A stretch of DNA of 5,608 nt from positions 1 through 5,608 of the forward strand of contig LJCR01000181.1 of the NCBI GenBank assembly GCA_001399705.1, written 5' to 3'. A program made the position numbers and the translations under genes. Positions 1-5,608 of this stretch are shown one piece after another; positions within the stretch are counted from its first letter, which is position 1; every line of letters begins with the position of its first letter. This DNA comes from Kouleothrix aurantiaca (GTDB taxonomy: Bacteria; Chloroflexota; Chloroflexia; Chloroflexales; Roseiflexaceae). The notes below the pieces were generated by a model. The model was given only the letters and a program-made list of their open reading frames with translations. It had not been told where the DNA came from and did not search any database.

Positions 1-92
1 GGGCATATGCCTCAATCATTTCGCCCGGTATCACATTCTTTTTGGGGTCCGGGGCAACGCCTCGGCCGCGGGGTCAGGTACACTCTGGGTGT

Positions 93-144
93 GGTACGCG
101 GCCGTACCCCTGGCGCGGGTCTGGGGGCGCGTAGCCCCCAGACC
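93..144 (-). terminator. Tandem hairpins after the DUF4331 gene, probable terminator region
   Basis: Two inverted repeats lie just downstream of the minus-strand DUF4331 stop codon. The first has perfect 11-bp arms at 118-128 and 134-144 (GGTCTGGGGGC / GCCCCCAGACC) around a 5-base loop, and begins about 14 nt past the stop. The second has 6-bp arms at 93-98 and 103-108 (GGTACG / CGTACC) around a 4-base loop. Neither is followed by a T-run on the minus strand, so this is not a textbook Rho-independent terminator. The stability and position still suggest transcript 3'-end formation or protection. Termination itself is inferred. Confidence 0.5.
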
Positions 145-158
145 ACACACCGTGAGCC

Positions 159-1640
159 TTACTTGATGGCCGGCGTCGAAGCGCTGCCCACCTTGTGGTG
201 CGTGTGCTCGTAGCCCTGATGCGGTGTTGCGACGTAGGGGAAGCTGCTCAGGAACGGCATGTCGTTCTCGTTCACGCCGTCGCCGACCGCGTTGTTCGGG
301 CTGTTGTTCGGCAGGCCGAACGCGCCGTTCAGGAATGAGCCGTAGCCATCGGCAACTGCGCGCAGCTCAATGTCGGTCACGTCGTCTTCCAGGCGGCGGC
401 CGTTGGGGAAGCCAGCCAGGTCGCCGTTCAGCACGCCCAGCACATCGCCCTTGCCGACGGCGGCAGTCGGCGCAATGCCCACATTCAGGCGCAGCAGGTC
501 GGCCGGGGTTTTGCCGGTGTAGTTCAGGCCCGGCACGCCGGTGAGCAGAATGAGCGACAGGTCGGTGCGGCCGGTGGTGCGGGCCGGCTTGCCACCCAGC
601 GAGCCAAGCGCCGTTCCGTAGAGCAGGTTCACAATACCGGCCAGCTCGGGCGTTTCGTAGTTCTTCAGGAACTGCTTATCCTTGGAAGGATCGCTCGCGT
701 TCCAGTAGTCCTTCTTGCCCACCGGGATGATGACTTCGTTGATCAGCGGGTTGCCCAGGCGCGAAACCTGAACGTAGTTGCCATACTCGCGGATGGTGCC
801 GTCGGCGCGCAGCACGCGGCGGCTCATGCGGCTGGCGCTGGCGTAGATACCGATCGCGGCGGCGGGGTCGTCGGCCTTGGGCTTCTTGCCGGTGCTGGTC
901 AGGTCCTTGATCGGTACCTGAATAGCGATCGTGTGCGTGTTGTAGCCGCCCACGCCGTCAACGCCGGGCGCGGTGGCGAGCGGGATGAGGTGCGCGCCGT
1001 TGAAGGGCCGCAGGCCGCCCAGGTCGAAGATCGAGCCGAGATCGACGAAGAACGGATCGTCGCGCTGGCGCGCAAAGACCATGGTGTTGTCCGAGATCTT
1101 GCGCACGGCGGCGGCGGCCAGTGCCTCGTAGTTGGGCGTCGAGCGCGGGCCGACGTTGACTGGCGGGGTTGGGATGTTGTTGCCGATCTTGCTGGTCTTG
1201 CCGTTCTTGATGCGCGTTACGTCGTAGTACTGTGGCATGTTCCAGTTTTTGTCGTCAAGCGACGAGATCGGGCCGAGGTTGTACAGGAAGGTGTTCGGGT
1301 TGCGCACTTTGGTGGTGAAGCGGAACTGGTAGGTGATGTCTTCCTTGCCGTCGCCGCTGTTGTCGATCTTGATCTCATACAGCACATCGTCGTCGAAGGT
1401 GGCGAAATTCGGGCCGCCAGCCGGCTCTTCGAGCGGGATGTAGTTCGCGATGATCGTCACGGTGTCGGGCTTGTCGGGGCTGACGAACGCGTACAGGTCG
1501 GTGTTGTCGGCGCCCGGGTCCTTGCTGATCAGCGGGGCTTCGCGGTGGCTGGAGGCCTGCGTGCCGGCTGGCGCCATCGCGACAAGCATGGCAACAATGC
1601 CTAGCAGCGCGAAGATCGAGAGAATAGCCTTGCGTCTCAC
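159..1640 (-). CDS. Secreted DUF4331 domain protein
   Basis: A 493-residue exported protein of the DUF4331 family, whose biochemical role is unknown. The start is GTG at 1638-1640, supported by TAAGGAG at 1650-1656, nine bases upstream. Residues 1-29 form a signal peptide: basic MRRK, a hydrophobic stretch at about 5-24, and likely cleavage after A-G-T-Q-A (residue 29). The mature protein opens with SSHREAPLI (30-38) and ADNTDLYAFV (44-53), the family's characteristic N-terminal block. D93-x-S95-x-D97-G-K99-x-D101 resembles a calcium-binding loop, which is inference only. The C-terminal part has the conserved-looking FPNGRRLEDDVTDIELRAV (411-429) and ends with a His-rich segment (His474, 479, 481, 482). 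No C-terminal membrane anchor or sorting motif is visible, so the protein is probably secreted or loosely surface-associated. It is divergent from an ECF sigma gene, which may regulate it. The family assignment is firm; no function should be assumed. Confidence 0.93.
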   Translation of the reverse strand: MRRKAILSIFALLGIVAMLVAMAPAGTQASSHREAPLISKDPGADNTDLYAFVSPDKPDTVTIIANYIPLEEPAGGPNFATFDDDVLYEIKIDNSGDGKEDITYQFRFTTKVRNPNTFLYNLGPISSLDDKNWNMPQYYDVTRIKNGKTSKIGNNIPTPPVNVGPRSTPNYEALAAAAVRKISDNTMVFARQRDDPFFVDLGSIFDLGGLRPFNGAHLIPLATAPGVDGVGGYNTHTIAIQVPIKDLTSTGKKPKADDPAAAIGIYASASRMSRRVLRADGTIREYGNYVQVSRLGNPLINEVIIPVGKKDYWNASDPSKDKQFLKNYETPELAGIVNLLYGTALGSLGGKPARTTGRTDLSLILLTGVPGLNYTGKTPADLLRLNVGIAPTAAVGKGDVLGVLNGDLAGFPNGRRLEDDVTDIELRAVADGYGSFLNGAFGLPNNSPNNAVGDGVNENDMPFLSSFPYVATPHQGYEHTHHKVGSASTPAIK

Positions 1641-1649
1641 GTGTTAGTG

Positions 1650-1656
1650 CTCCTTA
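1650..1656 (-). promoter_or_regulatory. Ribosome binding site for the GTG start of the DUF4331 gene
   Basis: On the minus strand this reads TAAGGAG, nine bases before the GTG at 1638-1640. It is the feature that fixes this non-ATG start. The signal peptide begins directly at that codon, which agrees with it. Confidence 0.8.
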
Positions 1657-2264
1657 TTGCATGAATACAGAGATCACGTTAGTTAGCTACAAGTATTACC
1701 ACTAATGCTCAAATACACCTCCTTCTGCGATTGGCACACCGATTTCTGGCAATGCAGCGGCGAAGCTGGCGTATAGCAGCTCTTCCGCGCATCATAAGCA
1801 ACTTTGCAGGCACACCGAGGTACGCATGCGTCATTTGCATTGCATGCAAAAGTATTGCGGGTACCGCTGTTTGCTTATTGATTTTCGATTGGTGGTGCTC
1901 TGTCAGTCTATGCGAAGAATGTATCGAATATGGATGTATCGTTGAGCAAAATTGCTATTTTTCTATCAAATCCGCGTTTTATCGCAGTTATTAATAAACA
2001 GTAAAGAACTTTCGCATTCCTTATACAGGCTGTATTAGTTTTTAACATCGTGCGAAATTTAATCGAAAGTAAGGGCCGTGTAGGACATAGTCAAGAGTGC
2101 GCTACGAAGGCAGGGCTACACTAGCGCCATCACACGTGCCGGTGAGCAGCAACGATCAGCCCGCAAGCCCTGTTTCGTGAACGGCATCGCCACGGGGCCG
2201 CGATACCAGAAAGGCAGGTTTTCCATGCTGAATGCGGTAGCGATCACACCATCAAGAAGCCGCA
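1657..2264. other. Divergent AT-rich intergenic region, no convincing gene
   Basis: About 600 bases between the oppositely oriented DUF4331 and sigma genes. Composition falls sharply: 1921-1980 and 1981-2040 are each about one third GC. Both genes' promoters must lie here, but I could not identify a convincing -35/-10 pair for either. Small structures seen are a 6-bp inverted repeat at 1834-1850, an 8-bp direct repeat ATGTATCG at 1919-1926 and 1934-1941, the palindrome TTATTAATAA at 1988-1997, and the nested inverted repeats at 2010-2057 listed separately. An imperfect 12-bp hairpin (1757-1788) lies upstream of the DUF4331 gene. The only open frame of note (1731-1994) needs a TTG start and does not look like a protein. 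Confidence 0.6.
2010..2057. promoter_or_regulatory. Nested inverted repeats, candidate operator
   Basis: A perfect 13-bp palindrome, ATACAG-G-CTGTAT (2023-2035), sits between perfect 7-bp inverted arms TTTCGCA (2010-2016) and TGCGAAA (2051-2057). The centres of the two symmetries are only about 4-5 bp apart. The site lies in the AT-rich part of the divergent spacer, roughly 250 bp before the chosen sigma start. Dyad symmetry of this size suits a dimeric repressor or activator. No specific regulator can be named from the sequence. Confidence 0.35.
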
Positions 2265-2273
2265 AAGAAGGGA
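2265..2273 (+). promoter_or_regulatory. Ribosome binding site supporting the sigma gene start at 2282
   Basis: AAGAAGGGA lies eight bases before GTG 2282. It is a better Shine-Dalgarno match than anything before the alternative in-frame starts: GTG 2177, ATG 2225 (only AGGCAGG upstream) or ATG 2330 (none seen). Confidence 0.5.
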
Positions 2274-2281
2274 AACAACGC

Positions 2282-2878
2282 GTGGAATCATTGCAACCAA
2301 CACCGAAGCCCCGAGCGCTTGCCGTGGGCATGCCATCCGACGAAGAGCTCATTGCGCGCGTGTGCTGGCGCGAAGAGCCGGCGCTGGGCACGATCTACGA
2401 TCGCTATCACCGCCTGATTTTCAGCATTGCGCTGCGCGTGGTGGGCGACCGCGACCTGGCCGAGGAAGTGGTGCAGGATGTGTTTCAGGCCGTCTGGGTC
2501 TCGGCGAGCAGCTTCCAGCCCGACGGTAGCTTTTCGGCATGGCTGGTGGGCATCGCCCGCCACCGCGCCATCGACGCCACGCGCACGCGGCGCTTTCGGG
2601 CACGCGCCCGCGAAGATATGCTCGACGACGCGCGGCTTGCGCCCGCCAGCCAGGCGCACGAGGCCGGCACCGACGCGCTGATGCTGCGCACGGTGATGCG
2701 TGCGGCGCTGGCACAACTTCCGCCCGCGCAGCGCCAGGCGATCGAGCTGGGCTACTACGGCGGGCTGACGCATGCCGAGATCGCGGCGCGCCTGGGCGAG
2801 CCGGTTGGCACGATCAAGTCGCGGGTGCGCATGGGCCTGCTGAAGCTGCGCGAGCTGCTGGAGAGCGAGGGAGCGTAG
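2282..2878 (+). CDS. ECF-type RNA polymerase sigma-70 factor
   Basis: Alternative sigma factor that directs RNA polymerase to a specific promoter set. From GTG 2282 it is 198 residues, normal for the ECF class. Region 2 covers about residues 32-104: the core-binding segment is ALGTIYDRYHRLIFSIALRV and D-x-x-LAEEVVQDVF, followed by a -10-reading helix ending in IARHRAIDATRTRR. A variable linker covers about 105-137. Region 4 (138-192) has AQLPPAQRQAIEL and a helix-turn-helix, G-L-T-H-A-E-I-A-A-R-L-G...V-G-T-I-K-S-R-V, that reads the -35 element. In-frame alternatives are GTG 2177, ATG 2225 and ATG 2330. The 2282 start is preferred because of the AAGAAGGGA upstream and because third-position GC is low before it and rises after it. 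No anti-sigma gene, zinc-finger partner or C-terminal sensory extension is present, so how its activity is controlled is not visible here. The divergent DUF4331 gene is a plausible target by position only. Confidence 0.95.
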   Translation: MESLQPTPKPRALAVGMPSDEELIARVCWREEPALGTIYDRYHRLIFSIALRVVGDRDLAEEVVQDVFQAVWVSASSFQPDGSFSAWLVGIARHRAIDATRTRRFRARAREDMLDDARLAPASQAHEAGTDALMLRTVMRAALAQLPPAQRQAIELGYYGGLTHAEIAARLGEPVGTIKSRVRMGLLKLRELLESEGA

Positions 2879-2881
2879 AAC

Positions 2882-2944
2882 AGGAGACAGGGAGACACAA
2901 GATGAGGAGACAGGGAGACAAGATGACGAGATGACAAGATGACG
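2882..2944. repeat. 7/8-bp quasi-tandem array after the sigma gene
   Basis: Starting three bases past the sigma stop codon, the DNA reads as short units: AGGAGAC (2882-2888), AGGGAGAC (2889-2896), ACAAGATG (2897-2904), AGGAGAC (2905-2911), AGGGAGAC (2912-2919), AAGATGAC (2920-2927), GAGATGAC (2928-2935), AAGATGAC (2936-2943). A perfect 16-bp direct repeat occurs at 2882-2897 and 2905-2920. The plus strand is almost purely purine apart from one C or T per unit. No function is known; slipped-strand expansion is the likely origin. Confidence 0.85.
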
Positions 2945-3114
2945 GGCGTATCGCATACACCTGGGCAGAGCCGGTTGCCGTAGGAGCGAAACTCGTCTTT
3001 GCGTTCAGGGATTAGGCGGGATGATGGCGCGAAAGGGTGAAGCGATAAACAACCGCCGCACCGTTCGATACAGCCTGCGGCCACTCATATCAAGTTCGGG
3101 TAAAGCCTTACATT

Positions 3115-3223
3115 TTGTCATGCTGAACCCTTCGGCTCCGCTCAGGGTAAACTCAGCGCCAGCGGAGTGAAGAATCTCCTATTCATAGCAACGAGAGATG
3201 CTTCGCTGCGCTCAGCATGACAA
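3115..3223. repeat. REP/MITE-like imperfect palindrome of 109 bp
   Basis: Perfect 12-bp terminal inverted repeats TTGTCATGCTGA (3115-3126) and TCAGCATGACAA (3212-3223) bound the element. A second arm pair, 3161-3178 with 3195-3212, matches at 15 of 18 positions around a central loop at 3179-3194. The left half carries an extra 34 bp (3127-3160) that contains its own hairpin, ACCCT (3127-3131) with AGGGT (3144-3148). CTCCGCT (3136-3142) can also pair with AGCGGAG (3161-3167). Words such as GAAGAATCTC and the TGTCATGCTGA end resemble dispersed intergenic palindromes I recall from many bacterial genomes; the copy number here is unknown. No transposase is encoded, so any mobility would be in trans. 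It lies between two convergent genes, where its RNA hairpin could end or protect either transcript. Confidence 0.8.
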
Positions 3224-3288
3224 TTCAGAAGTAATTATCCGTATTTGGTATCAGGATGCGGCTGGCGGATTGATCGCACCTTCTGAAT
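3223..3288. repeat. 9-bp inverted repeat flanking the first heptamer array
   Basis: ATTCAGAAG (3223-3231) and CTTCTGAAT (3280-3288) are perfect reverse complements separated by 48 bases. The left copy overlaps the last base of the 109-bp palindrome and the right copy runs into the first heptamer unit. They could be an old target-site or recombination scar, or chance. No gene is seen between them. Confidence 0.5.
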
Positions 3289-3317
3289 CCTGACTCCTCG
3301 CTCCTGACCCCTGAATC
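3283..3317. repeat. Five-unit heptamer array, first of a pair
   Basis: Five contiguous 7-bp units in perfect register: CTGAATC, CTGACTC, CTCGCTC, CTGACCC, CTGAATC. The first and last units are identical. Units two and four differ by one base, so the order is A-B-C-B'-A. The array lies downstream of nuoE on that gene's strand and is probably noncoding. Confidence 0.8.
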
Positions 3318-3351
3318 AAAACACGAGACAGGCACAGCCCATCTCGTGTCT
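3318..3351 (-). terminator. Probable Rho-independent terminator of the nuo operon
   Basis: Arms ACACGAGA (3321-3328) and TCTCGTGT (3342-3349) are perfect reverse complements. On the minus strand the stem extends by one G-U and one A-U pair. The loop itself can form an inner GGC/GCC stem. The minus-strand transcript then reads UUUU G AUU, a short U-run right after the stem. It starts about 40 nt past the nuoE stop. One arm is shared with the second heptamer array, so part of the terminator is made from that repeat. Confidence 0.55.
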
Positions 3352-3378
3352 CGCGTCTCTTGTCTCGCGTCTCGTGTC
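3344..3378. repeat. Five-unit heptamer array, second of a pair
   Basis: Five contiguous 7-bp units in perfect register: TCGTGTC, TCGCGTC, TCTTGTC, TCGCGTC, TCGTGTC. The order is exactly A-B-C-B-A, and every unit ends in GTC. It ends 11 bases before the nuoE stop codon. Confidence 0.85.
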
Positions 3379-3389
3379 GTATAGCCGTT

Positions 3390-3914
3390 CTAGCGCTCGG
3401 CGAAGCGCCCCGACACGCTCAGCGTCTCGCCGGCGGCGGCGCGCTGGCGCAGCTCGGTGAGCATCGCGTCGACTTTCTCGGGCGTGTCAATGTTGCGATA
3501 GTACTCAAGGTTGGCCTGCAGCATCGGCGCGCGGTCGCAGTCGGCCAGGCACTTCACGCGCTGCAGCGTAAACATCTTGTCGTCGGTGGTCTGCTCGGCG
3601 ACGATGCCCAACTTCTGCTCAAGCGTCTCGACAAGCTGCTCGGCACCAAGGAAGCAGCACGGCACGTCGTCGCACACTTGCAGCACCCACGTACCAACCG
3701 GCTTGTTGTAGAACAGCGTGTAGAAGCCCACAACCTCGAAAACATCGGTTTCGGGCAGGCCGAGGATGCCGGCAACCTCGCGGATGGACTCGTCGGTCAG
3801 GTGGCCGTATGCGTCCTGCGCGACATACAGCAGCGGAATGACCGCGCTGCGCGGCTGGGCATAGCGCGACAGAATATCGTCGATCTCGGGGCCGTGTTGT
3901 TCTCGCAATGACAT
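3390..3914 (-). CDS. nuoE: NADH-quinone oxidoreductase subunit E (24 kDa homologue)
   Basis: A 174-residue peripheral-arm subunit of respiratory complex I, close in length to E. coli NuoE. It has the thioredoxin-like fold that carries the N1a [2Fe-2S] cluster and normally docks against NuoF. The N-terminal helical part (about 1-70) includes SAVIPLLYVAQDAYGHL and EVVGFYTLF. The cluster ligands are visible as C81-x4-C86 and C122-x3-C126 (VCDDVPC...KCLADC). An additional cysteine, Cys87, directly follows the second ligand. ATG 3912-3914 is preceded by TAGGAA (3921-3926). The gene follows nuoD after a 49-bp gap, so it is probably co-transcribed with it. It is the last nuo gene in the visible order: no nuoF follows. 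Confidence 0.97.
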   Translation of the reverse strand: MSLREQHGPEIDDILSRYAQPRSAVIPLLYVAQDAYGHLTDESIREVAGILGLPETDVFEVVGFYTLFYNKPVGTWVLQVCDDVPCCFLGAEQLVETLEQKLGIVAEQTTDDKMFTLQRVKCLADCDRAPMLQANLEYYRNIDTPEKVDAMLTELRQRAAAGETLSVSGRFAER

Positions 3915-3963
3915 CTGTTATTCCTACGCAAATTGCAGATAGAAACAGGCTAGCTGCACGAAT

Positions 3964-5232
<1,269 letters not shown>

Positions 5233-5237
5233 ATCTT

Positions 5238-5242
5238 CCTCC
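5238..5242 (-). promoter_or_regulatory. Ribosome binding site deciding the nuoD start
   Basis: A perfect GGAGG on the minus strand, five bases before ATG 5230-5232. It favours this start over the longer upstream extension of the frame. Confidence 0.8.
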
Positions 5243-5291
5243 GACCACTGACCACGGACGACCGGCGAAACGTCGGCCGTCGGTTGTCGGT
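5243..5291. repeat. Heptamer-period spacer between nuoC and nuoD
   Basis: Forty-nine bases divide into seven 7-bp units: GACCACT, GACCACG, GACGACC, GGCGAAA, CGTCGGC, CGTCGGT, TGTCGGT. The first three start with GAC and the last three contain GTCGG, so the two halves are roughly complementary around the central GGCGAAA. The transcript could fold into an imperfect hairpin just before the nuoD ribosome binding site. That could affect relative translation of nuoC and nuoD; this is inference. Confidence 0.65.
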
Positions 5292-5293
5292 CG

Positions 5294-5608
5294 TTATTCT
5301 TTCGCAAACGGCTTGTGGGCGTAAATCTCGTCCTGGTTGAAGGTGAACGCAACCTCTTCGCCGCCCAGCGGCACGTCTTTGCGCAGCGGGTAGCCTTCCC
5401 AGTCTTCGGGCATCAGGATGCGCTGCAAGCCAGGGTGGCCCGAGAATGGAATACCCAGCAGGTCGTAGGTTTCGCGCTCCTGCCAGTTCGCGGTGGCCCA
5501 CAGGCCCGTGAGCGTCGGCACGGCCTCGTTCTCGCTCACGCCGACTTTCAGGCAGATGCGGTGGCGGTTCGCGTGCGAGAGCAGGTGGTACACCACCTCG
5601 AAGCGGGG
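5294..5608 (-). CDS. nuoC: NADH-quinone oxidoreductase subunit C (30 kDa homologue), 3' part
   Basis: The C-terminal 104 residues of a complex I peripheral-arm subunit. The frame stays open to the window edge at 5608, so the N-terminus lies outside. The fragment opens [17 protein letters not shown], typical of the middle of this family. It contains the 30 kDa signature [16 protein letters not shown] (44-59) followed by [18 protein letters not shown] (61-78). The TAA stop is at 5294-5296. The GTG codon at 5594-5596 is internal and should not be taken as the start. NuoC helps link the quinone-site subunits (NuoB, NuoD) to the rest of the peripheral arm. It leads directly into nuoD across a 61-bp repetitive spacer, consistent with one operon. 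Confidence 0.96.
   Translation of the reverse strand, partial: PRFEVVYHLLSHANRHRICLKVGVSENEAVPTLTGLWATANWQERETYDLLGIPFSGHPGLQRILMPEDWEGYPLRKDVPLGGEEVAFTFNQDEIYAHKPFAKE

Noticed and set aside
933..1604. Plus-strand open frame of 223 codons opposite the DUF4331 gene
   Set aside because: Same codon-bias shadow effect. The minus-strand frame has a signal peptide, a ribosome binding site and family motifs, and this one has none.
1680..1730. Sigma-70 promoter for the DUF4331 gene (TTGAGC with a 17-bp spacer to TAGCTA, minus strand)
   Set aside because: The -35 word is fair, but the putative -10 matches the consensus at only two positions. Other pairings had bad spacing.
1945..1962. Small hairpin AGCAA/TTGCT followed by a T-run, possible terminator
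   Set aside because: The stem is only 4-5 A/T-rich pairs with a 2-4-base loop, and no gene ends upstream of it. Too weak to call.
1731..1994. Possible small gene in the divergent spacer
   Set aside because: It needs a TTG start, has no good ribosome binding site and is rich in Cys and aromatic residues without motifs. It runs across the AT-rich promoter island, and composition does not look coding.
2023..2035. LexA (SOS) box at ATACAGGCTGTAT
   Set aside because: The half-sites are CTG-like but in the wrong orientation and spacing for the classical CTG-N10-CAG box, and no damage-response gene is adjacent.
2755..3084. Minus-strand open frame overlapping the end of the sigma gene
   Set aside because: It crosses the purine-rich octamer array and is antisense to sigma region 4. 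The translation is low-complexity Ser/Arg-rich and matches nothing.
3283..3378. CRISPR-like array
   Set aside because: Units are 7 bp and contiguous, without unique spacers, and no cas genes are present.

Overview
This 5.6 kb window is GC-rich bacterial DNA. It most likely comes from a Chloroflexota genome (Chloroflexia, Roseiflexus/Kouleothrix-like); this placement is an impression from protein sequence style and repeat content, not a search result. It holds five protein genes. Three belong to a respiratory complex I operon on the minus strand, and two form a divergent pair: a secreted DUF4331 protein and an ECF sigma factor.

Layout: positions 1-158 are the tail beyond the DUF4331 gene and carry two strong hairpins. 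Positions 159-1640 (minus) encode an exported DUF4331-family protein of unknown function. Positions 1641-2281 are a divergent intergenic region that becomes strikingly AT-rich (about 32-33% GC at 1921-2040, against about 70% in a sampled stretch of nuoD) and contains small palindromes. Positions 2282-2878 (plus) encode an ECF-type sigma-70 factor with no anti-sigma gene beside it. Positions 2879-3389, between the convergent sigma gene and nuoE, are packed with repeats: a 7/8-bp quasi-tandem array, a 109-bp REP/MITE-like imperfect palindrome, two heptamer arrays and a probable nuo terminator. Positions 3390-5608 (minus) carry nuoE, nuoD and the 3' part of nuoC, transcribed in the order C-D-E.

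How the genes fit together: NuoC, NuoD and NuoE are peripheral-arm subunits of NADH:quinone oxidoreductase (30 kDa, 49 kDa and 24 kDa homologues). All visible key residues are intact. The operon appears to stop after nuoE, because a hairpin plus T-run and repeats follow rather than nuoF. The sigma factor may control the divergent DUF4331 gene; this is inferred only from position.

The most unusual feature is a set of intergenic arrays built on a strict 7-bp (or 7/8-bp) period. Their core words differ, but most share GTC/GAC. They sit just after the stop codons of the sigma gene, nuoE and nuoC. Two of them have five units in the symmetric order A-B-C-B-A.
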